Positions 9,742-18,083 of a stretch of DNA of 64,000 nt are shown here, in pieces. Source of the DNA: a virus. The stretch's first letter is position 1. Each line of letters begins with the position of its first letter. A model generated the notes under the pieces. That model worked only from the letters and a program-made list of their open reading frames with translations. It made no database searches and had not been told where the DNA came from. Location: positions 186,001 through 250,000 of the IMG/VR virus record IMGVR_UViG_3300023202_000247. The stretch is one strand, 5' to 3'. Position numbers and translations under genes: made by a program.

Positions 9742-10040
9742 CGGATTTGTACGAAATAAAAAATTTATGCAAAAAATTGAAAATTGCTGGAGAGCATGAA
9801 ATTGCTGACAAGTTATTGTTAGCATATGCTGCATTGGGTGATACCGAGTCTCCACGTGTAGATTTGAGTTATTCGTACGTAATGAGAGAGTTAAGAAAAA
9901 AAGATAAAGACAATGTGCGAAAGTTTCAAACTGTGTTTAGAGACTCTTTTTATGAAGCTTTGGACCAGGGTTTAGAAGATGCAGAAGAAATCGCATTGAT
10001 GTCTGCTTTAAAGGCAATAGATTGGAATGACGATAATTGA
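9738..10040 (+). CDS. Small hypothetical helical protein
   Basis: 100 residues from the ATG at 9738, which overlaps the preceding stop (ATGA). An upstream in-frame ATG at 9648 would overlap the previous gene by 94 nt and is rejected. All-helical. The N-terminal segment LCKKLKIAGEHEIADKLLLAY is one instance of a helix-turn-helix hairpin (xxLxxxGxxxxAxxL) that recurs in other proteins of this window. No family recognised. Confidence 0.7.
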   Translation: MTDLYEIKNLCKKLKIAGEHEIADKLLLAYAALGDTESPRVDLSYSYVMRELRKKDKDNVRKFQTVFRDSFYEALDQGLEDAEEIALMSALKAIDWNDDN

Positions 10041-10353
10041 TAAAAATATGTTCGAGCGCAGAGTGAAGCTTGCTCAAATGACGTTGAACATGGGTGATCC
10101 GTCATTGGCTGGTCGTGGAATTGCTGACATCGTCAAATTTTTGATGCAACGTGTACCACCAGAAGATTACAAACGTTTATTGGGCAGATTGAGACAAAAA
10201 GTTCATTCTTTAAATGAAAGAGAAATTGCAAGTATAAATTTGAACTCAGGCTCTGCAATAGGACAGTCTATTACATTTATCAAAAATGTTTTGATGGGAC
10301 ATAATTCTACATACATTCGACAAGTTATAAACAATATAGTGAGAAATTTATAA
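10027..10353 (+). CDS. Small hypothetical helical protein
   Basis: 108 residues, basic and helical (EDYKRLLGRLRQKVHSLNE). The ATG at 10027 overlaps the previous gene by 14 nt. An ATG at 10048 giving MFERRVKLAQ is the alternative and would leave a 7-nt gap. The stop is joined to the next gene as TAATG. No family recognised. Confidence 0.68.
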   Translation: MTIIDKNMFERRVKLAQMTLNMGDPSLAGRGIADIVKFLMQRVPPEDYKRLLGRLRQKVHSLNEREIASINLNSGSAIGQSITFIKNVLMGHNSTYIRQVINNIVRNL

Positions 10354-11462
10354 TGCCTGTACGATTTGCAAAAGTTGATGATAATCTTTATAGGGGTGGA
10401 GCACCGTCTATAAACGAATTACACACTTTAAACAATCTAGGTATAAAAAAGATAATTAGCTTGGATGGTATAATTGGCAACGGTTTAAAGCCATTTTGTG
10501 AAAAATTTGGTATCGAACACATCATCTTACCTTTGGGTGGAGGGGCCGAGCCTGAAATGAATGCTTTGCCCGGCGAAGTTGTTCAATGGCAAAGTGGTGG
10601 TCCAACTTTTGTTCACTGTAGGCATGGAAAAGATAGAACTGGTGTTGCTATTGCTTTATATAGAATATTGGTTCAAGGTTGGAACGTTGATTCTGCCATA
10701 TCCGAAGCAAAAAGATTTGGAATTGGTGCTGGACTAGATCCTGAAAGTGCGCAGGAATATGTTGATGCGATAAGAAGACTAAGCGGCAATTCTGATTCTA
10801 ATTCTGTTAAAGACATAGTAACTACTCAAAGAGATAAAATGGATTGGGTTCAACCATCTCCCGGTGGAGATAATGCGTCAGACCCAATGTGGGAGCAGCA
10901 AAGCTTTGCACCTTTTTTGGGTAAAGATGATTATTTGAACAGACCTGCTTCTATGTTGGAAAACATGGAAAGGTTGAGAACGATTGCAATGAAAAAGCTT
11001 GCTAAAAATATGTTGGTGTTCAAGTATTGTAAACCGTCCGATGTGTACAGGTGGGATTCAATGTGGTTTACCGATATGACTGCGGCAAGAAAACAAAATG
11101 AAAATGATAAAGATGCTAGAATGTTTTCTGCTGACATAGATGATTTTAATTCAATTGAGTATCCACAAGAATATGATAAAACATTGTTGAAGTCTGCTAT
11201 CATGCATGATGCAGATGTAGTTATTTTTCAACCACGTACCGTAAATTATCAGCAGGTTTTTGCCGTGGATTCAACCGCTTTGTCAAATGTTAGGCAAATT
11301 GGCAAGCCTCCCGGAGATATAAACAATCTTCCATATGTTGGACAGCATGACAATTATACGGGAATGGCACCATTCGTGTTTCCCGGTAGTGGAGGTTCGA
11401 TGGGTGGCGGCAGTGGTGGATATGCTGGTACGGTGCAGCTACCATTCGGTAGAACTAATTGA
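10353..11462 (+). CDS. Dual-specificity/tyrosine phosphatase-like domain fused to phage-specific C-terminus
   Basis: 369 residues. Residues 1-150 read as a cysteine phosphatase of the DSP/PTP class. NLYRGGAPS is the usual first-strand motif, KKIISLDG the second, and the P-loop signature HCRHGKDRTG (H88, C89, R95) fits HCx5R with the following Thr, so the site looks active. Such enzymes remove phosphate from Tyr/Ser/Thr or phosphoinositides; the substrate cannot be told here. Residues ~170-369 are a separate domain of unknown fold with a Gly-rich end (GGSMGGGSGG). The gene is embedded in the head operon (TAATG junction upstream), so the protein may be packaged or act in assembly. A catalytic role is family knowledge; a virion location is inference. 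Confidence 0.8.
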   Translation: MPVRFAKVDDNLYRGGAPSINELHTLNNLGIKKIISLDGIIGNGLKPFCEKFGIEHIILPLGGGAEPEMNALPGEVVQWQSGGPTFVHCRHGKDRTGVAIALYRILVQGWNVDSAISEAKRFGIGAGLDPESAQEYVDAIRRLSGNSDSNSVKDIVTTQRDKMDWVQPSPGGDNASDPMWEQQSFAPFLGKDDYLNRPASMLENMERLRTIAMKKLAKNMLVFKYCKPSDVYRWDSMWFTDMTAARKQNENDKDARMFSADIDDFNSIEYPQEYDKTLLKSAIMHDADVVIFQPRTVNYQQVFAVDSTALSNVRQIGKPPGDINNLPYVGQHDNYTGMAPFVFPGSGGSMGGGSGGYAGTVQLPFGRTN

Positions 11463-11533
11463 TTTTGTGGTATATTTATACATAGTAATAATGGTGTTGT
11501 CATGACAGGTGATGACTTTAAATTGGATTTCAT

Positions 11534-12166
11534 ATGCTTTTGAAAAGAGCTTATTCAGTACAGATGAGTTTCGATGTGCCCGAGGCTGAAAGGCGCATGG
11601 CTGAAAAAGCATATGAATCTTTGGAAGACTTGGTCGGTCTTTTAAAGGAATCAAACCGACATTTGGATTTAATATATGAGCCTTTTAGCAAGGTTCAAGC
11701 GTTAGATCCTAAAATAGTTGTAGAGTACAGAAAAGTACTGAGACGTTATAGAAATCAAATAAAAGAAAACTTCGAACTAGTATTGTCAAAATACAATCAC
11801 TCATTAAAGTTGTTAAAGCCTTTTGCAACTGACACTAAAACTGTTGAGATGATGCGTTCATTTATGGCAAACATAGATGATTTGAAGAAACAAGTTAACA
11901 GATTGCTACAAATTTTTGGTGATTTAGACGATGATAATTTCAAGAATTATTTGTTAAAAGCTATTGATTCTGTAAAAAAGAAAAATAATCAATTGAAACA
12001 ATTGATAAATGATAGAATTTTAGAGCATATAGACACCAATATTCTTGCAAAGAATTGGACGAGTGGAATTTCGGAACAAGAACAAGAAATTTTTTATGAT
12101 AAAGTTCCGATGGTCGTTCAGCTTTTCAAAGAGAGGCAACAAGCTTTAAGCGATGGTCAATCATGA
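11534..12166 (+). CDS. Hypothetical coiled-coil protein
   Basis: 210 residues, almost entirely helical with long coiled-coil stretches (RRMAEKAYESLEDLVGLLKE and DSVKKKNNQLKQLINDRI). It is separated from the phosphatase gene by 71 nt that contain an AT-rich TATATTTATAC block, a possible phage late-promoter-like sequence (weak). The stop overlaps the next small gene as ATGA. No family recognised. Scaffold- or chaperone-like behaviour is plausible just before the protease/scaffold gene but unproven. Confidence 0.7.
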   Translation: MLLKRAYSVQMSFDVPEAERRMAEKAYESLEDLVGLLKESNRHLDLIYEPFSKVQALDPKIVVEYRKVLRRYRNQIKENFELVLSKYNHSLKLLKPFATDTKTVEMMRSFMANIDDLKKQVNRLLQIFGDLDDDNFKNYLLKAIDSVKKKNNQLKQLINDRILEHIDTNILAKNWTSGISEQEQEIFYDKVPMVVQLFKERQQALSDGQS

Positions 12167-12318
12167 TAATTAAGAAGAGCAAAGTAAAAATAGTTGATGT
12201 TATCAAAGATGATGAACATGATATAGATGATGAAGGAACGCGCGATGCTATGAAACGCGCATCTGATGAATTGGAACAAGAGAAGAAAGGCGTCTCTAAA
12301 AAAGATATGGTGAATTGA
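12163..12318 (+). CDS. Small acidic hypothetical protein (51 aa)
   Basis: A 51-residue frame with ATGA overlap upstream and TGATG overlap downstream, so its start and stop fit the coupling pattern of the neighbouring genes exactly; that is the main reason to accept so short a gene. It begins with a basic strand (MIIKKSKVKIVDVI), is followed by Asp/Glu-rich sequence and a short charged helix. No family recognised. It may be a small assembly factor or serve as a coupling leader for the protease gene. Confidence 0.6.
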   Translation: MIIKKSKVKIVDVIKDDEHDIDDEGTRDAMKRASDELEQEKKGVSKKDMVN

Positions 12319-15300
12319 TGATTATCAAATTGGGAGAAGCTATAGCTATTGAACATAGCGATATCAAAACAGCAGATGCTGCATTGTCTGATCCGGATGT
12401 TTTGGAACGATTTAAAAAGTTCGCAAATGAACTAAAAATAATCGCGCCTCGAGCAAAAGACTTTTTATATTTTTCAGCTGTAATGATGCATGCAGCTGAA
12501 GCTTCATTATTGGATGATGAAGGCAATATTAAAAAGCTTGCTGATGGTAAAGAGGTAGAAGCTTATTGGGATAAAAAAGGCAATAGTTGGAAATGGGTTT
12601 GTAATGACCCAAATATAATGCCTTATAAGAATAGCAATAATGACATTTTTCCAGAAGAAGAGCTTTTAAAGGCTCATAAATTATGGAGAGGAAGGCCGCT
12701 CTGCTTGGATCACAAGTCATCGAGCGCCGATTTTGTCAGAGGCTTGGTTTTAGACACACTCTACGATGAGAAAAACAAAAGAGTCGTAGCCCTTTGCGCT
12801 TTGGATAAGAAACTCTATCCAGAATTGGCAAGGAAAGTACAAACTGGATATGCAACATCAGTATCGATGGGTACTGCGGTTGGCCGAGCTGTTTGTTCGG
12901 ACTGTGGAAAAGTTGCTCGCGTTGAGCGTGATTTCTGCGATCACATGCGCAAAAAGAGCTGCTACGGCGAGATTAACCTCGACCTTTCACCCATGGAATT
13001 GAGCATCGTAGTAAATGGTGCAGATCCAAAAGCAAAAATTAAGCATATTATTGCAAAAAAGGTAGAGAAGGCAACAGAACATTTGGAAGAATACTTGCAA
13101 GGTAAGCTTTCCCAAGGTGGATTGAATAAAAACGAGCTACTTCAGATTCAAGAAGAACTCAAAAATTTGTCCACCAGAGTTGCAAAACTCGCAGAGTCGG
13201 ATGAGGATTCGAATGATACCAATTATGGTACGACCGAATCAGCAAAGACGATGATGGGTCCTGGCTACGTTGATAGCGCAAACCCACCACCAAACCCACC
13301 AGAGCAAGTTGTAAGTTACAATGATAATAAATTGCTCAAAGATTTAACAAAGAAACTCTCTGAAATTCAAGCTGGCTTGAATCAATTTAAAACTACTGAT
13401 AATGAGGAATCAATGGGAAACAAAAAGAATGCATATTTCCAAGGCACAGAAGAGCCTACTCCGGGCCAGCCGCAATATCCAAAGGAAGATTACGAAACCA
13501 TTCGTGACACTCAGGACAAGCAAATGGTTGGTCAATCACCGTTTCCCGGTGTTGGACCAGTTGATGGCATGTATCCTGGTTACGATAGCTTTGGTGAAAG
13601 CGAAGAGGCACGCAAGCGTCGTCTCCAGCGCCTAGCAGAGCTAAATGAGCGTCGTTTGGTTCGTCAATCAGCTTTGGAGAAGGCCAAAGAAAATATTACC
13701 AATTCCAAGGAATCATGGTTCCAAGGTGGTGGCGATGTAAATGAGCCGAAACCACAACCAAAGGACAAGCCACGCGGAGAGCCGGGCAGCTATGACCTTC
13801 GTTATCCAAACGAGACTGATTATCGTAAAATTCGTGACACGGAAGATAAGCAAATGGTTGGTCAGAAGCCGTTTCCGGGGGTTGGAGACGTTGATGGTCT
13901 ACACCCAAGCCCAGAGTCGGTTAGTGAAAAGGATGAGGCAAAACGTAAAGAAATGCTTAGCCGTGCCAAGGTTACCGCGAAATTTGTCAAAGCCTCTGAT
14001 GACAAAGGTATCGATGACAAAGCAAATTGTCGTTGGCAGGTGTTTGCTAACAACAAGTTGATTCTCGATGCAACTGTTGATGAGATTTCACGTGGCAACG
14101 TTGACGGATTGTACGATGCAATTGCAACCCGTGATTACGGATTGAAGATTCTTGATACGATTCAGCGTCAAGGTTTTAATAAAGCAAAGGCAATGTTCAA
14201 GGGTGCACAGACTCCTGCTCAGGATATGGGTGCTCCAGGCGTTGCGCAAGACGCAATGCCAGCAATGCCAGACATGCCAGTGGAGCTTGACAAAGAGCCA
14301 AGGTTAGAGGAGCCGGAAGGCGCTGGCGATGTTGATGACAACGTTGCAGGAATTGCAGCTGATGTTCGCGACTTGGCCGATCAGGTATCTCGCCGTGCAG
14401 ATGACCTAGCAGAAGCAGCTGACAAGATGGATAACGAGGAGCTAGCTGATGTTCCTGCCGTCGAGGAAGATGCGTTTACAGAATCGATGCCAAAGGGTGC
14501 AAGTATCGATAAACTACAAGGTATGCGTAAGACTGTAAATGGTATGGTTCGCAATGCTTTGAGAGAGTCCCGCTCGCAACTTTTGTCTCACGCTGAGGAA
14601 TTGCAGTATTGCAAAGAAATCACTTCTGAAAAGAAAGCCTTTGCTAGTTTGAAGCCAGAACAACGCAAACATCTTTCTCAATTACTTTCCGAAGCTGTTG
14701 CTCATGCGAAGGCAGACTTGGATGAATCCAAGATAGCAATGGCTGCGTTCAACAAGTACGCATATGGAACACATCAGTTGGTGAAGTCGGCAGCTGCTCG
14801 TAATCGAATCATGAAGCAGGCTCAAGAAAAGGCTGAAACTATGGATGTCAAGGTCGATGACTCGAACGACATCGACGATTTGCCATCTATCGAAGAAATT
14901 TTGAACAACAAGAAACAGAATCTCTTGGATCCGAAATCAAAGCAAGAGGTTGAGGTTCCAAAGACTGATATTGGTGCAAAGAAACCAGAAGAAGATGTTC
15001 CTGCTCCGGAGCCAACAGCTTATGCAGCTGATGGAACTGTGGTTGAGCTACCAAAGGGTACTCCGGCTAAGGATTTGATAAACCTACCGGAAGGTACCAC
15101 TATAGCAAACAAGGAGTTTGATTTGAATACTAAGGAGGGTCGAGCACAATACAGGGCCAAGCAGGCTCAAACGGGCGTACAGTTCAGCGACATGATTGAT
15201 CGTGCGCACCCACAAGGCGGCCACACACCTGGCATGATGGACATCAAGCCAGAGGGTAATTTGGCAGAGGTTGAAACAATCAAGGGTACTCATGAGGGTA

Positions 15301-15860
15301 TGATGAAGGTTGTCGAGACTGAGCCAAAGGCTGCAAAGCAGGCGCAGCGCATTGCTGAGCTAGTTAGAATTGGTAAAATTTCTCATGATCAGGTTGATAA
15401 CTTGGTCTCTGAGGGAGTTGATCCAAAGGCTGTACAGTATTACAAGCAATACTGGGCCGAGGCTGGCGACAGTGAGAGCAAAGAATGGGCAGCTGATTTG
15501 GTTAAAGAAACCACTCAGAAGAAAGCCGCTGAAGAGCGCGCAGCGTATGAGGTTCGAATCAAACGTTCGTATGATCTGGCGTACCAGATGTTCAACGCAG
15601 GTCTCATTTCCGAGGCTCAGATTCCAAAGCAGGTTGAGGATATGTCCGATTGGTCTGATAGTGCATACGAGAGCACCAAGCGCATCGTTCAAAACAAGCT
15701 TGCTATGAGAAAGCAAGCACAAATGCCCAACGTTGGAATTTTGAACAACGACGGTATCATTCTGCCAGGCCAAGATTCTTTGGAAAAGACAGCTTCGGCC
15801 GAAGGGGATGTGTCTTTCAAGGAACTATTCGAGGATTATTTCGCAGCGAAGGGTCTCTGA
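12318..15860 (+). CDS. Prohead protease fused to scaffold-like region
   Basis: 1180 residues from the ATG at 12318 (TGATG junction). Residues ~110-240 resemble a phage prohead serine protease: RGRPLCLDHKSSS supplies a candidate catalytic His (H132) and GYATSVSMG a candidate Ser (S183), followed by a zinc-knuckle-like C193/C196/C207/H209/C215 group and the family-type ending MELSIVVNGADPKAK. The rest is helical, acidic and Pro-rich like a scaffold. It holds two copies of an IRDTxDKQMVGQxPFPGVG module (near residues ~400 and ~510) and a long alanine-rich coiled coil. Such proteases cleave scaffold and head proteins before packaging. The fusion and the unusual length are noteworthy; catalytic assignment is moderate. 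Confidence 0.78.
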   Translation: MIIKLGEAIAIEHSDIKTADAALSDPDVLERFKKFANELKIIAPRAKDFLYFSAVMMHAAEASLLDDEGNIKKLADGKEVEAYWDKKGNSWKWVCNDPNIMPYKNSNNDIFPEEELLKAHKLWRGRPLCLDHKSSSADFVRGLVLDTLYDEKNKRVVALCALDKKLYPELARKVQTGYATSVSMGTAVGRAVCSDCGKVARVERDFCDHMRKKSCYGEINLDLSPMELSIVVNGADPKAKIKHIIAKKVEKATEHLEEYLQGKLSQGGLNKNELLQIQEELKNLSTRVAKLAESDEDSNDTNYGTTESAKTMMGPGYVDSANPPPNPPEQVVSYNDNKLLKDLTKKLSEIQAGLNQFKTTDNEESMGNKKNAYFQGTEEPTPGQPQYPKEDYETIRDTQDKQMVGQSPFPGVGPVDGMYPGYDSFGESEEARKRRLQRLAELNERRLVRQSALEKAKENITNSKESWFQGGGDVNEPKPQPKDKPRGEPGSYDLRYPNETDYRKIRDTEDKQMVGQKPFPGVGDVDGLHPSPESVSEKDEAKRKEMLSRAKVTAKFVKASDDKGIDDKANCRWQVFANNKLILDATVDEISRGNVDGLYDAIATRDYGLKILDTIQRQGFNKAKAMFKGAQTPAQDMGAPGVAQDAMPAMPDMPVELDKEPRLEEPEGAGDVDDNVAGIAADVRDLADQVSRRADDLAEAADKMDNEELADVPAVEEDAFTESMPKGASIDKLQGMRKTVNGMVRNALRESRSQLLSHAEELQYCKEITSEKKAFASLKPEQRKHLSQLLSEAVAHAKADLDESKIAMAAFNKYAYGTHQLVKSAAARNRIMKQAQEKAETMDVKVDDSNDIDDLPSIEEILNNKKQNLLDPKSKQEVEVPKTDIGAKKPEEDVPAPEPTAYAADGTVVELPKGTPAKDLINLPEGTTIANKEFDLNTKEGRAQYRAKQAQTGVQFSDMIDRAHPQGGHTPGMMDIKPEGNLAEVETIKGTHEGMMKVVETEPKAAKQAQRIAELVRIGKISHDQVDNLVSEGVDPKAVQYYKQYWAEAGDSESKEWAADLVKETTQKKAAEERAAYEVRIKRSYDLAYQMFNAGLISEAQIPKQVEDMSDWSDSAYESTKRIVQNKLAMRKQAQMPNVGILNNDGIILPGQDSLEKTASAEGDVSFKELFEDYFAAKGL

Positions 15861-15867
15861 GTTGAGA

Positions 15868-15915
15868 GGAGGGGCTAACAGCCCCTCCCATCTCATTTGA
15901 TTTTTCCTTTCATTT
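15868..15915 (+). terminator. Rho-independent-like terminator after protease/scaffold gene
   Basis: Perfect 9-bp stem GGAGGGGCT/AGCCCCTCC (15868-15876 with 15880-15888) with a 3-nt loop, 7 nt after the stop. It is followed by a T-rich but interrupted tail, so termination may be partial. Confidence 0.75.
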
Positions 15916-15926
15916 TAAAGGTTAAT

Positions 15927-17165
15927 ATGTTTAAAACAAATAACAGCATAGCTGATTTAGTTGCATCGTCTATGGCAGAGCAGATGGATAGCGATGAATT
16001 CCGTAGAATTCATTCTAAGCCGCAGATTAAAACTGCTGCCAAGAAAAAAGATGACAAAGACGAAGAAGATAAAAGCAAGGGTAAGGCTAAGAGCAAGGGT
16101 AAAGGCAAAGACAAGGAAGTAGCTGATAAAGAAAAGGACAAGGATAAGAAGTCCAAGAAAAAGAAGGCTACTACCGTTGGTCGACGTGTAAAGATTGCAG
16201 TTAGTGCTTTAGACAAGCTTAGCGCTGCTTTGGACGAAATTGGTTTCGAAAAGAGCGCAACCATCACCCTTCGTGCTTTGGAGCAGTTGGTCCTCGAGGC
16301 CCAAGAGTATGTTGCTGATACTCACATGGCTGATGACAAAGAAGATAAAGACGATAAAAAGAAGGACGATGATAAAGACGACAAAGATGATGACAAGGAA
16401 GATAAAGACGACAAAGACGACAAAGACGACAAAAAGGATGATGACAAAAAAGAAAAGGATGATGACGACGATAAGAATGATGCCGGAGAAAAGAACTATT
16501 CTGATTTGACAAGTCCAGATGAGCGTCGTGAAGCCTTGGAGCGCAAGCGTGAAAAGGACAAGTCTCCTTCCGAGCATTTTGATAAAGCAAAGAACGTTCG
16601 CGAGTTTACACCGGGTAGCAAAGATGACCCAAAGAACCGCAATGATGCTGATGACAGTTGTGCTGACGATAATTGTGCAGGGGAGAAGGATCACGGGTTG
16701 GATATGAAAACTCGTCAAGATGCTTTAAACCGTAGATACAGAGGTGAGCATGATCCTTCTAAGAGCACTCCAAAAGCGAAAAACGTTCGTGAATTTACAC
16801 CAGGCGGAAAAGACGACCCAAAAAACAAAAACAAAGATAAGAGTGATGCCGCTGACGGTAGCTCAATCGAAATAAAGGTCAGAGACGTTCCGGGTTATGG
16901 CGATACCAATTACGTTGATGATCCAGATGTGGATTTCCCAGATTACAAGCCATCAGAAGATGAAGAGTTGACCAAGGATGAAATCGATGGTGGAATCGAC
17001 CTAAAGCTTGATATTGACAGTGATGACCTCGAAGAAATTTTGAGTGAGCTTGGTATTGCATATGATGGAGATGATGGAGATGATGAGCCTGATTTTGACA
17101 AAGATGATGAAGAGCCAAAAAGCCTTCATTTTGATGCAAATGATGGTGGACACCCAAAAGCGTAA
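15927..17165 (+). CDS. Highly charged Lys/Asp-rich head protein (0-frame product)
   Basis: 412 residues from the ATG at 15927, preceded by AAAGG; an upstream TTG in frame at 15897 is rejected. Residues 30-80 are Lys-rich. Residues ~85-130 form a helical segment with the recurrent hairpin (LDKLSAALDEIGFEKSATI). Residues ~145-190 are almost pure Asp/Lys (DDKDDKDDDKEDKDDKD). Two copies of a KNVREFTPGxKDDPKN module follow, then an acidic tail. Probably largely disordered; a scaffold or internal head protein is the likely role. The gene ends right after a CCCAAAA heptamer, and a conserved-looking domain continues in the -1 frame (see 17159-17419). Confidence 0.8.
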   Translation: MFKTNNSIADLVASSMAEQMDSDEFRRIHSKPQIKTAAKKKDDKDEEDKSKGKAKSKGKGKDKEVADKEKDKDKKSKKKKATTVGRRVKIAVSALDKLSAALDEIGFEKSATITLRALEQLVLEAQEYVADTHMADDKEDKDDKKKDDDKDDKDDDKEDKDDKDDKDDKKDDDKKEKDDDDDKNDAGEKNYSDLTSPDERREALERKREKDKSPSEHFDKAKNVREFTPGSKDDPKNRNDADDSCADDNCAGEKDHGLDMKTRQDALNRRYRGEHDPSKSTPKAKNVREFTPGGKDDPKNKNKDKSDAADGSSIEIKVRDVPGYGDTNYVDDPDVDFPDYKPSEDEELTKDEIDGGIDLKLDIDSDDLEEILSELGIAYDGDDGDDEPDFDKDDEEPKSLHFDANDGGHPKA

Positions 17166-17419
17166 CTGCCAGTGATAAAGACCGCGGGGGATTCATATTC
17201 CCCGCGTCTCATCCAAAGGTAAAAAAGGGAGATCATTTTCCCATAAATACTGAGGGTAGGGCACGCAATGCGCTGGCAAGAGCAAATCAATATAGTAGCG
17301 CTCCAGATTGGTGGAGTGGTTCGTTGAGTGAATTAGTTAATGCTGTTGCAAGGGCTGTGAAAAAAAAGTATCCGGGCATAGATGTCAGCGAAAAATCAAA
17401 GAAGCCAGGTAAAGGATGA
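17159..17419 (+). CDS. C-terminal extension read by apparent -1 frameshift
   Basis: An 86-codon frame with no ATG/GTG/TTG in a sensible place, in -1 relation to the 412-residue frame. The encoded sequence is clearly protein-like: GGFIFPASHPKVKKG, then DHFPINTEGRARNALARA, then DWWSGSLSELVNAVARAVKK. It matches my recollection of a small C-terminal domain found on phage head and maturation proteins. The 0-frame gene passes through C CCA AAA G (17153-17159), a correctly phased X XXY YYZ slip site, before its stop at 17163. Slippage would give a 497-residue fusion. The stop of this frame overlaps the next ATG as ATGA, the normal junction style of this operon, supporting translation. A one-base sequencing loss in the A run is the alternative. 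Confidence 0.7.
   Translation, partial: SVTASDKDRGGFIFPASHPKVKKGDHFPINTEGRARNALARANQYSSAPDWWSGSLSELVNAVARAVKKKYPGIDVSEKSKKPGKG
17183..17206 (+). promoter_or_regulatory. Stem-loop 3' of slip site, possible frameshift stimulator
   Basis: CGCGGGG/CCCCGCG stem (17183-17189 with 17200-17206) and a 10-nt loop. No T-run follows, and coding sequence in the -1 frame runs through it, so it is not a typical terminator. It lies 23 nt after the slip heptamer, longer than the usual 5-9 nt, so a stimulatory role is possible but not certain. Confidence 0.45.
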
Positions 17420-17634
17420 TAAAATTTAAACAAAGTGAAAGTGCTGATTTAATTGCAGAAGCTATGAGAAGAGTTGAGCTCGAGTCTAAAGCTGAAACAG
17501 CAACACATGCAAACAAAATATCAAGAGCATATGAGTGTTTAAATGAGGCCGCCGAATTGTATGAAAATTTGGGCAATCATGAAATGGCAAAATATATAAC
17601 TGATGCAATGCATTATTTTCAAGGTGGAAAATGA
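17416..17634 (+). CDS. Small helical hypothetical protein
   Basis: 72 residues. The ATG overlaps the stop of the -1 frame extension (ATGA), and its own stop overlaps the following start in the same way. It is essentially one copy of the recurring helical hairpin (LNEAAELYENLGNHEMAKYI) with flanking helices. It resembles the next gene product, suggesting an old duplication. No family recognised. Confidence 0.68.
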   Translation: MIKFKQSESADLIAEAMRRVELESKAETATHANKISRAYECLNEAAELYENLGNHEMAKYITDAMHYFQGGK

Positions 17635-17975
17635 GCGTAAAGTGGTTGCAAAATAACTTCGAAGATGAGATTGTCGATACATTCGAATCGTGTTTGGAAA
17701 AAGTTGCAAACGAATTCGAAACAAGAGATAAGAAAACAGAACTGAAGGCTATGGAGTTGCTATCAGAAGCAGCAGCAAATTTTGAGCTATCTGGTAAAAA
17801 TAAAGAGGCAAATATAGTTAAAGTTTTGATTGCGACTACATGTAAAGTAGAGAATCCAAAAAACCCAGGTAAAACAAAAAAAGAAAAAGAAATGTATAAA
17901 TTCTTTGGTTATAACAATGCAAAAGATAAAGACATTGATGATGCCGATGATGAGGAATATTGGGAAGACGACTAA
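17631..17975 (+). CDS. Small helical hypothetical protein, paralogue-like
   Basis: 114 residues. The N-terminal 70 residues are helical and contain AMELLSEAAANFELSGKNKE, the same hairpin as in the preceding product. A basic Pro/Lys linker and a strongly acidic tail (DIDDADDEEYWEDD) follow. Last gene before a strong terminator. No family recognised. Confidence 0.68.
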   Translation: MSVKWLQNNFEDEIVDTFESCLEKVANEFETRDKKTELKAMELLSEAAANFELSGKNKEANIVKVLIATTCKVENPKNPGKTKKEKEMYKFFGYNNAKDKDIDDADDEEYWEDD

Positions 17976-18001
17976 ATTTGACAATAAAGATAATACAAAA
18001 T

Positions 18002-18034
18002 AAAAGCACATGCAAATGCATGTGCTTTTTTTTT
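18002..18034 (+). terminator. Rho-independent terminator
   Basis: GCACATGC/GCATGTGC stem (18006-18013 with 18018-18025), 4-nt loop, flanked by an A run and followed by nine T residues. It is well formed and closes the 12-18 kb operon. Confidence 0.92.
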
Positions 18035-18083
18035 ATAAATAATCTCATATATTTATGGATATATTGTTTTGAGAGGTTATTGA

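Noticed and set aside
16209-16718. Antisense frame rich in Ile/Val/Phe, apparently membrane-like
   Set aside because: It is the reverse complement of the GAC/AAG (Asp/Lys) repeat tract of the charged head protein; hydrophobicity is a complement effect.
17183-17206. GC-rich hairpin as a terminator
   Set aside because: No T-run follows and apparent coding sequence continues through it in the -1 frame; kept as a possible frameshift element instead.
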